A stretch of DNA of 50,430 nt from Lachnospiraceae bacterium (GTDB lineage: Bacteria > Bacillota > Clostridia > Lachnospirales > Lachnospiraceae). The notes beneath the pieces are model-generated. The model was given only the letters and a program-made list of their open reading frames with translations. It was not told the origin of the DNA and made no database searches. Made by a program: the position numbers and the translations under genes. Shown piece by piece: positions 34,140 to 42,675 of this stretch (within the stretch, counting starts at the first letter, position 1; every line of letters begins with the position of its first letter). The stretch lies in the NCBI GenBank assembly GCA_902363835.1, contig CABJBM010000038.1:1-50430 (forward strand), written 5' to 3'.

Positions 34140-35834
34140 GAGCCGCACCTCCTTTCAGCCGGTATTCCATCTGCCGGGCTGTTTCATAATCCATCCACGC
34201 CTTTCGGTAATAAGCGCTGCATTCCAGCACTTCCTCATGAGTTCCCCTGCAGGTAATTGTCTGGTTTTCCACTACTGCCACCTGATCGCATATGCGTATG
34301 GCACTTAACCGGTGAGCAACGATAATCACTGTTTTCCCGCAACAGAGATTATGGATCGCCTTGTCAATCTCCACCTGATTTTCCGGATCAGCCGCAGAAG
34401 TAGCCTCATCCAGAATCAGGATAGGGGCATTTTTTAAGATGGCTCTTGCTATGGCAATGCGTTGTTTTTCTCCCCCTGAAAAACGGGAGCCAAAACTGCC
34501 CACCTTTGTGTCGTATCCTTCCGGCAGGGACATGATGAAAGCATCGATCTGCGCGGATCTCGCCGCTTCCCGTACCTGCTCCAGGGTTGCATTGGAGCCC
34601 ATGCGGATGTTTTCCAGCACGCTTTCTCTCGTAAGGAAAGATTTCTGGAATACTACGGAAATATTTTTCAAAAGCGTTTCATAGTCAATTTCCCGGACGT
34701 TTTTATTTCCGATCAGTACCTCTCCCTCCTGTACGTCATAGAAGCGGGAAATCAGCTGGATCACAGTGCTTTTTCCGGTACCGGAGCCTCCCACAAGCGC
34801 CAGCTTCTGCCCTGCCGGAAGCTTGAGGTTACAATTACGCAAAGCATCTGTTTTTCCATCATAGGAAAAGCGCACATTTCTCAGTTCAATACCGCAGCTT
34901 TCCGGGAAAGCGCCGCCGCCTTCAAAAGCCGGAATATCCAGAATATCCTTTGCTTTGAAAAGTCCGTTCAATACCTCTGCAAAGCCGCTGCCCAGCTCCT
35001 GCAATGGGCGGAGCTCCGTGAAATACAGGGAACCGACAAAAGCAAACAGTAAATAAATGCCGGCAGAAAAAGAGCCTTTTAAAAAGAACATTCCGCCCAC
35101 AGGCACCATAAACAGCATACCGCACTCCACGATGATAACAAACGCAGCATACAATGGGCCCATTCTGCGGGACATTTCATTCCATACGGCATTTTCCTCA
35201 TGAATGGTGTCAGAAAACTTCTGAAACGACCTGCTTCCCATGTTGTAGGCTTTGATCAGCCTCATGCCTCCAATGTATTCAATGGTTACGTAATTAAGAG
35301 CCGCAATTGCCAGACTTGCACGTTCCATCATGCCGCCGGACCGCCGGAACATGGCGGTCATCACAAGCATTGAAAGGATGAGAGGAATCAGGGAAATCAG
35401 TGCCAGAGGGATGTTGACTGTCAGGAGATAAATAAAAATCGCCACAGGACCAACCAGGTAATATACAAGCTCAGGCAGGTTGTGCTGTGCTCCCCCAGGG
35501 CTCCCAGGGGAACCCGGGCCAGGTGGTCCGTCACCATGCACCGCACCTTAAACAGTGCCCCATAAGCGCCTTTATGAGAAAGCACGCCTGCAAGTCCAAA
35601 CAGGGTAAATCTCACGGTCACCGCAGCAGCAGCCATCAGGGCGCACCGCACAATTACCTGCCGCGTGCAAGTATCTGTCAGCACGGAATCCATGAGGCGG
35701 TAAAGGGCAAAATACGGAACTGCTGTACACAAGCCGCTGATAAACGCAGCCAAAATGGACAGATACAAATAATATTTATCCCGTCCTGCCCACTTAAGCA
35801 GCAGGAAAATGGGGTTTTCTTCTTTTTGTTGCAT
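34129..35834 (-). pseudogene. ABC half-transporter (first of the pair), frameshifted
   Basis: The N-terminal part (35834 to about 35490, MQQKEENPIFLLLKWAGRDK to LARVPLGALGEHS) and the C-terminal part (from HNLPELVYYLVGPVAIF down to 34129, with Walker A GGSGTGKST, FSGGEKQR and ILILDEAT) lie in different frames. At the junction about 20 residues expected between the STG turn and the AHNLPEL helix are absent, so the cause looks like a deletion of roughly 55-65 nt, between short CACAG/CACAA repeats near 35490, rather than one slipped base. No full-length half-transporter can be made from this sequence unless it is a sequencing or assembly error. Confidence 0.8.
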
Positions 35835-35849
35835 GAGATGTTTCTCCTT

Positions 35850-37313
35850 TCACTGGTCCGCTCCCAATAAGGTTCGGAGCTTCTTTTCATTTTCCCGGTT
35901 CACTGGAAGATCATCCGGCATTTCTCCCTTGTCAAAGTGCAGCACGCGGGTACAGGCCCGGCAGATTAATTCATAGTCATGAGTTACAATAAAAATCACC
36001 TTTCCCATCTGCGCCAGCTGTTCCAGAAGGGCACCTACCTGTGCCATACTGTCGTAATCAAGGCCGCTGGTGGGCTCGTCAAATACCAGCACATCCTTTT
36101 TGCATACCATGCTCACCGCCGCTGCCAGCCGCTGCTTCTGCCCGCCTGAAAGAGTATTTGGATGGCGCTGTTTCAATGGACCCAGGCCCAGAAGTTCCAG
36201 AGTGGAATCCGCTAAAGCCAGGTCCGGATTTTTTACGCCCAGCACACACTCCTGTTTCACACTCTCGGCAAAAAGCTGGTAGTTCACATCCTGCATCACC
36301 AGATAAGAGCGTTTTCTCCGCGCTTTGCTGCTTTGCGGAACGCCTTCCCAGAGAAAGTCTCCCGTGAAATCCCGGTGCAGACCGCAAAGACTGCGGGAAA
36401 AGGTTGTCTTCCCCGCACCGTTGTGTCCCACCACGCCAATGATTTCTCCTGCAGATGCGGACAGGGATACATTGTCTAAAATTTTTTGTTTTTTATAGGA
36501 TACGGATACATTTTGCAGTTCCAAAACCGGTGCAGGCTTTGAAACCGGCTTTGCCCCAGGCGGATGAACCTCCCCCATGGTGACGGCCCGCAGCCCCATA
36601 CTCTCCCGCACCCCGGCCGAAAGGCGCCGCAGCTCCTCCGGTGAGTAAATACCTGCGTTTTCCCCCTGTTCCAGGCAGACAATGCGGTCAACAAGCTCCA
36701 TTAAGTAATACAGTCTGTGCTCTGCAATCAGGATGGTTTTGCCCTGTCTCTTTACCAGAGCCAGATGCTTTTTCAGTTCCTGTATGGAGGCCATATCCAG
36801 ATTGGAAGATGGCTCATCCAACAGATAAACCTCCGGATTCATTGCATATACGGAAGCAAAGGCGATTTTCTGCTTTTCTCCGCCTGACAGTTCAAAAATA
36901 TTGCGGTTCAGCAGCGGTGTAAGCCCCAAATCCCGGGCAGTGCGGTCAACTCTTCTGCGCAGCTCCTCCGGGGGCAGCGCTGCATTTTCCATGCCAAAAG
37001 CAATCTCGCTGTCCGTATCCACGTTAAAAAACTGGGTGCGGGGGTTCTGAAACACGGAGCCGGCTTTCCCGGCAATCTGATACATGGGCACCCCGGCAAT
37101 CTCCATTCCGTTCATCACAACGCTTCCCGTAAGCTCTTGGGGGAAAAAGTGGGGAATCAGGCCGTTCACCAGCCGGGTCACCGTGGTTTTTCCGCAGCCG
37201 CTGCGCCCGCACAGCAGAATGCATTCCCCCTTTTGAACGGTCAGGCTGAAATTTCTCAGCCCTGCACCGGTCTGACCGGAATAGGAAAAGGTCACATTTT
37301 TAAATTCGATCAT
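35850..37313 (-). CDS. ECF transporter ATPase, fused A1-A2
   Basis: A 487-residue protein carrying two ABC ATPase domains in tandem: first Walker A GRSGCGKTT, signature LSGGEKQK, Walker B VYLLDEPSSN; second Walker A GHNGAGKTT, signature LSGGQKQR, Walker B VLVFDEPTSG. This is the fused form of EcfA/EcfA' that energises vitamin or metal uptake through EcfT. The ATG at 37313 (MIEFKNVTF) has AAGGAGG 5-6 nt ahead; upstream extension is unsupported. The gene lies 13 bp after ecfT and 15 bp before the ABC half-transporter. Confidence 0.92.
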   Translation of the reverse strand: MIEFKNVTFSYSGQTGAGLRNFSLTVQKGECILLCGRSGCGKTTVTRLVNGLIPHFFPQELTGSVVMNGMEIAGVPMYQIAGKAGSVFQNPRTQFFNVDTDSEIAFGMENAALPPEELRRRVDRTARDLGLTPLLNRNIFELSGGEKQKIAFASVYAMNPEVYLLDEPSSNLDMASIQELKKHLALVKRQGKTILIAEHRLYYLMELVDRIVCLEQGENAGIYSPEELRRLSAGVRESMGLRAVTMGEVHPPGAKPVSKPAPVLELQNVSVSYKKQKILDNVSLSASAGEIIGVVGHNGAGKTTFSRSLCGLHRDFTGDFLWEGVPQSSKARRKRSYLVMQDVNYQLFAESVKQECVLGVKNPDLALADSTLELLGLGPLKQRHPNTLSGGQKQRLAAAVSMVCKKDVLVFDEPTSGLDYDSMAQVGALLEQLAQMGKVIFIVTHDYELICRACTRVLHFDKGEMPDDLPVNRENEKKLRTLLGADQ

Positions 37314-37326
37314 GGGTCCCTCCTTA

Positions 37327-38025
37327 CTAAAACCTGCCTGCAGCAAACCAGACCAGAAAGCAGAGGACTGTGAGAACATCCGGAAGCCGGAAGCGAAGCT
37401 GTGTCAGGCAGGTGCGGGGCGCCGGGTTTTCAATTCCACGGGTCACTGCCGCCATGGAAAGCTCATCGGCAGTTTTGGAAGCCGACATCATGAGAGGGAC
37501 ATAAACGCACTCCATGGTCATGGCAGGATGGAAAATAAGCCCTGCCAGATCAGGGGAAACATTCCGCAGTCCCATGGCATCCTTGATAAAGCGCCAGTCC
37601 TCCCTGACAGCCGGAAGGTAACGCAGCATTACGGCAAAAGGAATGACAAGTTTTTTCGGGGCATGTATCCGGCACATGGCTGACATAAACTCCGTGACTT
37701 TCATGGTGTAGATGATCATTCCAGCCATCATCCCACAAGGGTAGACCTTATGTACAAGGCCGAGAAACGCAATCATGGTTGTCTGAAGCCAGCCATGCAT
37801 CATGTTAAGCGCCAGCATTGTCAGGCAATAGAACGCCCCATAAACGGCTGCTGCCAGCAGGCTTTCACAAATACGTCCGCAAAGAATACCGATGACAGCA
37901 ATCAGCCCAATTAAGCATAGTTCATAGAACAGGGACGGAGCCATGGCCGCCGATAAAATGACAATCAATAATAGAAACAGCTTTGTTCTGGGATCTAGGA
38001 ATTGTTTTTGTAACGTTCTTTTCAT
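37327..38025 (-). CDS. ECF transporter T component (EcfT/CbiQ-like)
   Basis: A 232-residue transmembrane scaffold with about five helices (LLLIVILSAAMAPSLFYEL at the start). It has the two coupling-helix Ala-Arg-Gly-type motifs in variant form: the SASKTADELSMAAVTRGIEN segment corresponds to the A-x-x-x-R-G helix that touches the ATPases. It connects the S component to the fused ATPase. It overlaps the S gene by 4 bp (ATGA), indicating tight coupling. Confidence 0.88.
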   Translation of the reverse strand: MKRTLQKQFLDPRTKLFLLLIVILSAAMAPSLFYELCLIGLIAVIGILCGRICESLLAAAVYGAFYCLTMLALNMMHGWLQTTMIAFLGLVHKVYPCGMMAGMIIYTMKVTEFMSAMCRIHAPKKLVIPFAVMLRYLPAVREDWRFIKDAMGLRNVSPDLAGLIFHPAMTMECVYVPLMMSASKTADELSMAAVTRGIENPAPRTCLTQLRFRLPDVLTVLCFLVWFAAGRF

Positions 38026-38633
38026 GCGGTGATTCCCGCTCTTTCAAACTGTCTTTTTAAAAGCTTTGTTCCGATCCAGCCGCTGGCAATTGCCGCAGCA
38101 GCCGTTCCCAGCAAAATGACAGCCAGCATCCAATCGGCAGCGGAGGCAGTCATTGTGTCAATATAGGATTGTTCTGTTCCGTTTTTCAGCATGGTGCTGA
38201 TCCAGGCGGAAGGATTAAGGAAAAACACAATATATGTTCCCGTCGCTCCCAGACAAAGCAGCCCATAAGACAAAACATTCATCTTTACGCTTCTATACCC
38301 TTTTGTTCCGGCTGCAAGGTCCGCAATAAAGCCCATCACAACATATCCTAGGTCCATTGCCCAATGCATACCGGTTGCAAAAAAGATCAGCCCCACTATG
38401 ATGCCCAGGGTAGTGATGGCCCAGCGCTTAGGCACCTTTGCAACCAGAAGCAGGAATATGGGACCGCAAAGCAGCACGGAGCCAATGGGCATATAAAAGG
38501 TCAATACAGGATTGGGAGCAAAAGGAAGCCCTCCAATAATTGTGAAGATAAAAAACAATGCCGTGAAAATCCCTGTAGTAACCAGATCCTTCACAGTCAG
38601 TTCCTCTCTTTTTAAATTTCTCTCATTGTTCAT
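38022..38633 (-). CDS. ECF transporter S component, MptD/Trep_Strep type
   Basis: A 203-residue, six-helix membrane protein (VKDLVTTGIFTALFFIFTII, ATGMHWAMDLGYVVMGFIAD, MLAVILLGTAAAAIASGWIG). The length and the first-helix pattern fit substrate-binding S components of the MptD/Trep_Strep group, which occur next to EcfT and fused EcfA in Clostridia and streptococci. The ligand is not established from sequence; metal-chelate or related ligands are often proposed because YbtPQ-like ABC genes follow, as here. It is the first gene of the operon. Confidence 0.85.
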   Translation of the reverse strand: MNNERNLKREELTVKDLVTTGIFTALFFIFTIIGGLPFAPNPVLTFYMPIGSVLLCGPIFLLLVAKVPKRWAITTLGIIVGLIFFATGMHWAMDLGYVVMGFIADLAAGTKGYRSVKMNVLSYGLLCLGATGTYIVFFLNPSAWISTMLKNGTEQSYIDTMTASAADWMLAVILLGTAAAAIASGWIGTKLLKRQFERAGITA

Positions 38634-38673
38634 ATGTTATTTCCTCCTTGTTTTTACGTCTTTACCTGCTGTC

Positions 38674-38702
38674 TTGACGAGATACATCAGACGCGGTATA
38701 AT
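38674..38702 (+). promoter_or_regulatory. Promoter of the AraC regulator gene with an internal site
   Basis: Plus-strand TTGACG (38674-38679), 17-bp spacer and perfect TATAAT (38697-38702). The spacer contains ATCAGACG (38686-38693), the exact inverse of the CGTCTGAT repeated at 38800. Binding there would block the promoter, so autorepression is expected. Confidence 0.65.
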
Positions 38703-38731
38703 TCAGTTAGTTTCTTCTAACTACATGACCG

Positions 38732-38761
38732 ATTATATTCTGCATGCATAATTTAAGTCAA
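38732..38761 (-). promoter_or_regulatory. Promoter of the ECF/ABC operon
   Basis: Minus-strand TTGACT (38756-38761) and TATAAT (38732-38737) with an 18-bp spacer. The start would be near 38725, about 90 nt before the S-component ATG. Confidence 0.65.
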
Positions 38762-38778
38762 CCGGACAGAGCAATGTT

Positions 38779-38805
38779 CGTCTGTTCTGGATAAGTTTCC
38801 GTCTG
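38779..38805. promoter_or_regulatory. Direct-repeat activator site
   Basis: CGTCTG at 38779-38784 and CGTCTG at 38800-38805 are exactly 21 bp apart, two helical turns, the classical spacing of AraC-family half-sites. They lie upstream of the ECF-operon -35, the usual position for an activator. Confidence 0.6.
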
Positions 38806-38831
38806 ATCGTGTGAAGGAGGTGAATATACAA

Positions 38832-39797
38832 TTGACTAACATTATTGAAGATATTTACTCCCCATTGCTGGTGGAACACGGTTTTACCGCTGAACCGGAT
38901 AATAACCGGTTTGGGTCTCTGGGATTGTGTTGGAGGTTATCAGAAAAAATAGGAAAAGGCTATTACTGGACATATGGTCAGAAGGATTTGTTTGATATTA
39001 AAATTCACGACTTTTATTTCCACGAGGATTCATTCCTGGAATTTGATCTTCCCCAGTGCCTGAATGTGACACAGTACGAATCCGTATCAGGGGAAGAACT
39101 GACCCCTTACCGCAGACTGACCGCCGGATGCATAAAAAGTGTGATCGGCGGACAGGAACCCTATAAGATTTTAATACACAAGAAGATTCCCATCCGTTCC
39201 ATTGGTATTGAAATTATGCCTGCTTATTACGAAGACTATTTAAAGAGGCAGTATCCGGGTGAATATACAGATCTCCACGAAGCCTTTCTGTCCCTGGATC
39301 AAACAACGGATTTTCCTGAAATGGCCAGACTTTTAGGGCAGGTAAAAAACTATGGCGGTCAAGGGTTTTCCGCAAAACTGTTCTATGAGGCAAAAGTGGC
39401 CGAAGCAGTGGCACTGATTGCGGAAAGGCAAAAAAAGAGCCGGATCAAACCGGCTTCCAGGCTTTCGGGTCAGGATATACGGCAACTGGAAACTGTCACG
39501 TCTTACATAAATGACCATTTCGCATTTGACTTACCCCTTGAGCGCCTTTCCAAAATCGCGTGCATGGGTACAACAAAATTAAAGATCAGCTTTAAACTTT
39601 ATCACAACTGCACTGTTACTGAGTATATCCAGCAGCGGCGCATGAGCCAGGCAGAGCATTTGCTTTCCGCCACGGATCTCACCATCGGACAAATTGCGCA
39701 GACAGTGGGATATACCAATGCAGGAAGATTTGCCAAGCTATTCCGCCTAAGCACCGGCCTGCTTCCCGGGGAATACAGAAAAATTTCTTCCGGTTAA
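38832..39797 (+). CDS. AraC-family regulator divergent from the ECF/ABC operon
   Basis: A 321-residue regulator. The N-terminal ~220 residues are a ligand-sensing domain without a clear cupin signature; the C-terminal ~100 hold the AraC helix-turn-helix pair (LERLSKIACMGTTKLKISFK, LYHNCTVTEYIQQRRM, LTIGQIAQTVGYTNAGRFAK). The TTG at 38832 is preferred over the GTG at 38811 because AAGGAGGTG lies 8-9 nt ahead of it and would be inside the coding region otherwise. The layout resembles YbtA, which activates metallophore uptake genes. It likely activates the ECF/ABC operon from the CGTCTG repeats and represses itself. Confidence 0.88.
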   Translation: MTNIIEDIYSPLLVEHGFTAEPDNNRFGSLGLCWRLSEKIGKGYYWTYGQKDLFDIKIHDFYFHEDSFLEFDLPQCLNVTQYESVSGEELTPYRRLTAGCIKSVIGGQEPYKILIHKKIPIRSIGIEIMPAYYEDYLKRQYPGEYTDLHEAFLSLDQTTDFPEMARLLGQVKNYGGQGFSAKLFYEAKVAEAVALIAERQKKSRIKPASRLSGQDIRQLETVTSYINDHFAFDLPLERLSKIACMGTTKLKISFKLYHNCTVTEYIQQRRMSQAEHLLSATDLTIGQIAQTVGYTNAGRFAKLFRLSTGLLPGEYRKISSG

Positions 39798-39978
39798 AGG
39801 GATACGCCGGAAATCCGTGCATAATTTTAGCCTTTTGCACCTCATCCATTGGATGCTCCGGATCATCCGGCCCTTCGCCATACCGGGCAAAAACCGGCTC
39901 CTGCCCGCCAAAGGCACGCTGGTATAATCGAAACGCTTCTTCGCAATCTCCATTAAAGTTCAGATATGGCATAATCAT
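39679..39978 (-). pseudogene. VOC/PhnB-like protein, 3' truncated
   Basis: The first ~55 codons match the start of PhnB-type glyoxalase-fold proteins (MIMPYLNFNGDCEEAFRLYQ, FGGQEPVFARYGEGP, KAKIMHG). After MHG the frame runs into the antisense end of the convergent AraC gene and the family sequence stops; intact members are about 140 residues. The 3' half appears to have been lost when the two genes became joined. The protein, if made, would lack half of the metal site. Confidence 0.65.
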
Positions 39979-40097
39979 AATAATCTCAACCTCTCAATAT
40001 TTTTGTTTATCTTGTCAACCTCATCAACAGTATGTGCAGCTTTAAAAATAAGATGAGTTCCGGACGGCAATAATCCCCAATCAGATATATCACTCAT
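39975..40097 (-). CDS. 40-residue ORF between the EIIC-EAL and VOC genes
   Basis: An ATG at 40097, with AAAGGA 9 nt ahead (inside the end of the EIIC-EAL gene), opens a 40-codon frame (MSDISDWGLLPSGTHLIFKA, AHTVDEVDKINKNIERLRLL) whose TGA overlaps the VOC start (ATGA). The coupled arrangement argues for expression. The sequence reads like the end of a larger domain (GLLPSGTHLIFKA), so it may be a fragment. No family is recognised. Confidence 0.4.
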   Translation of the reverse strand: MSDISDWGLLPSGTHLIFKAAHTVDEVDKINKNIERLRLL

Positions 40098-40098
40098 A

Positions 40099-42315
40099 TC
40101 AGGATTTCCTTTCATCAGCAAATTTTGCATGGGGCTCGTAACAGGCGGCGGAACAGCAGGCAGCGCAAATGAATTTTCGGCTGAGATCCGTATGTGGGAT
40201 GGCAGTCTCCATTTTTTTATCCACCTCTATGCCGTGCTGATTCACATATTCGATAAATTTATCGCAGCTTAAGGACCTGCTGAAATAAAAACCCTGATAA
40301 TAATCACAGTCCAGTTCATGGAGCATTTGAACCTGTTCTTCTGTTTCCACGCCTTCCGCTATAACCTGAACCGCCATTTGCCTGCAGAGAGAAAGGATCG
40401 TCTCTACAATCTGCTGCCGCCGCCTGTCGCTGGCAATGCGGGTCACCAGGGAAGCGTCGATCTTCACAATGTTTGCATGAAAGTCGCACAAATACAATAA
40501 TGAGCTGTGGCCCATTCCGAAATCATCAATGGAGATATTCACTCCCATCTCCCTGATTTGCCTGAGTCTGTCCCGTGTGGAGTCGCTGCAGTCAACTGCG
40601 GCGTTTTCCGTCAGCTCAAACTCCACACAGCCAGGCTCAAGGCCATAGAGGGAAATAAGCCTCTGCACCGTTCCAATCAGCGTATTGTCCTCCCGCAGCT
40701 GCTGCGGGTTCAAATTAATGGAAAGGGACAATCCGTCATATCCTTGTCTTTTCCAACACCGCAAAGCAGGCAGAGCCTGACGGATTACCCAGGTCCCCAA
40801 TTGATTGTTAAGTCCGGCTTCATCACAGATTCTTAATACCATAAGAGGCGATATGTATCCATAAACGGGATGGGTCCAGCGCAGCAGGGCTTCACATCCC
40901 ATAACCTCGCCACGGTAATTCACCTTAGGCTGATATTCCAGATACAGACTTTTCTTATGACCATTAAGACCGCTTCGGATTTCTGCCAAAAGAGCGCGGG
41001 CCAGTAAACCAATATCATCATGGCGGGAAATGATCTTTTCCCTTTTCTTTTCCTGAATATTCTGCAGCTCCTTTGATAAGGCCTGGAATGTGATCAGGCG
41101 GTCCCGCTGCTGATGCTTCACCTGCAGCCGGACAAAAGGAAGGTAAATCAACATGGATATCACCAGATTCAGCGCCTGCAGTAAAACCCCGGAAACCGAT
41201 CCCGATGCAAGGAATCCGGACAAAAAGATCGGGGTCGTCCATTCTATCTCCTGTGCAATTGGCGGCACCCATCCTAAAATCATGGCAAGATATGCGTTCA
41301 GGCCAAGAAAAACAGGCGCCAGAATAAACGGAATAAAATAATAGGAATTAAAAATAACCGGGAAGCCGTAAAGCATGGTATCGTTGATATTAAAAACCCC
41401 CAGCGGTATGGAAATCTTTACAATCCGGTTGTTTTCACCGGCCAGCAGCAGGGCAGACAACAATCCCAGCGTTGCACCAATGCCGCCCAAATACACATAT
41501 GTATCAAAAAATCCCTTGTTAAAAATACTTGGACCCACAACGGTTGAAAAAGCCGGTGTTACACCTGATACTGCATCTGTTATCATCGGTTCGCTGCACA
41601 CACCAAAAAAGGCCAGGATGTGGGTCAGAAGGAGGATCAGCGCGGCGGAAATAAAGTTGGTTCCTGTCATCCAGGTTCCATTGATTCTTTGCAGCAGCAT
41701 CCCAGGGTATGTGCTTATGCAGGAAGAAACCAGCAGCACCCTTAGCCCGCTGAAAACCAGTACAGTGAGAAAGGCCGGCATAACAGCCAGAAAGGAAGCC
41801 TGGGTCAAAGAACCGCCCAGATGGGTAATGCCATTTAAGGGCAGGATACGGCAGCAGTGCTTATAAAAAAAGCAAAACAAATGGCATGCAGCCACGGATA
41901 CGAAAAGGGCTCTGAACAACCCGGCAGAACCCGCATCACTTGTATACATAAACAAACTTCTGTAGGACAGCGCAATATAAGAGGCAAATACCGTAATCAT
42001 AATGCTGACAGGGTTTACCTCACCGGATTTTACAAGTGTCTCTTCCTTTGCTGCGGCGTGGCTGACCGTAATCAGCGCCAAAAGCGCCATAATCTGAAGT
42101 GTAGCCTTATGAATGGACAGCCCGATTTCCCGCCATCCTTCCCCAAACATGCCTGACATGAAGCGATGATAAGGCGGAATGGGTAAGGTCAGCAGAGCCA
42201 TAACAACCGACCCCACCAGTACCATCGGCATCATTGATAACAACCCTCTGCGAAGGATTCTCAGGGTTTTTCTGTTCACCAATTTTGAAAGCATGATGTC
42301 AAGCTTTTCTATCAT
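40099..42315 (-). CDS. PTS EIIC - EAL fusion, c-di-GMP phosphodiesterase with sugar-permease sensor
   Basis: A 738-residue membrane protein. Residues ~1-400 are a PTS EIIC domain of the lactose/cellobiose type (CSEPMITDAVSGV, FNINDTMLYGFPVIFN, IPFILAPVF) without IIA or IIB. A linker (~405-440) leads to an EAL domain (~455-715) with all catalytic elements: EALLRW, NLNPQQL, ELTENA, IDDFGMGHSS, KIDASLV, AEGVETEEQ and YYQGFYFSR. It should hydrolyse c-di-GMP, probably in response to a sugar bound by the EIIC part. The normally conserved Glu of the I-N-E-P-like motif is Asp here. The ATG at 42315 has AGGGGG ahead; 23 upstream codons are discarded. Confidence 0.88.
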   Translation of the reverse strand: MIEKLDIMLSKLVNRKTLRILRRGLLSMMPMVLVGSVVMALLTLPIPPYHRFMSGMFGEGWREIGLSIHKATLQIMALLALITVSHAAAKEETLVKSGEVNPVSIMITVFASYIALSYRSLFMYTSDAGSAGLFRALFVSVAACHLFCFFYKHCCRILPLNGITHLGGSLTQASFLAVMPAFLTVLVFSGLRVLLVSSCISTYPGMLLQRINGTWMTGTNFISAALILLLTHILAFFGVCSEPMITDAVSGVTPAFSTVVGPSIFNKGFFDTYVYLGGIGATLGLLSALLLAGENNRIVKISIPLGVFNINDTMLYGFPVIFNSYYFIPFILAPVFLGLNAYLAMILGWVPPIAQEIEWTTPIFLSGFLASGSVSGVLLQALNLVISMLIYLPFVRLQVKHQQRDRLITFQALSKELQNIQEKKREKIISRHDDIGLLARALLAEIRSGLNGHKKSLYLEYQPKVNYRGEVMGCEALLRWTHPVYGYISPLMVLRICDEAGLNNQLGTWVIRQALPALRCWKRQGYDGLSLSINLNPQQLREDNTLIGTVQRLISLYGLEPGCVEFELTENAAVDCSDSTRDRLRQIREMGVNISIDDFGMGHSSLLYLCDFHANIVKIDASLVTRIASDRRRQQIVETILSLCRQMAVQVIAEGVETEEQVQMLHELDCDYYQGFYFSRSLSCDKFIEYVNQHGIEVDKKMETAIPHTDLSRKFICAACCSAACYEPHAKFADERKS

Positions 42316-42563
42316 ATCCGTTCCCCCTCTTTCATGAAGATGCAAACCTTCCGGCAAAATAGTATGATTCTTTCCATAGACCAAAGAGTTTTCTTTGTAT
42401 TGTCTGCACCTTTTTGTATATACATTTTCTGAGCCTTTTCCAACATCAGATCGATTATTTTACAATCAAAGCTGCTGCAAGCCGTCTGCTGAAAAGGCAT
42501 TCTCATAATTCTTTTTTTGATAGTTTTTCTCATTTAAGGAACGAGCAAGCCCGGGATAGTCTT

Positions 42564-42613
42564 AAAGGGGATGTTGCAAAACTAACTTAAATTAGTTTTG
42601 TAGCATCCCCTTT
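42564..42613. terminator. 22-bp palindrome between the chemoreceptor and EIIC-EAL genes
   Basis: A 22-bp stem (42564-42585 with 42592-42613) with only two G-U pairs and a 6-nt loop. On the minus strand it is followed by TTTAAG, so it may end the chemoreceptor transcript; on the plus strand it ends in TTTT. Apart from this, the 42316-42675 gap shows no gene. Confidence 0.6.
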
Positions 42614-42675
42614 TGGGAGTTAAGCTGGAAAACAAATAGTAGTCAGGTATCTAAATATAAATTGAGCACCGTATT

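Noticed and set aside
42316..42533. Minus-strand open frame of about 70 codons before the EIIC-EAL gene (MRKTIKKRIMRM start).
   Set aside because: No ribosome site, overlaps the EIIC-EAL start, and the composition is not protein-like.
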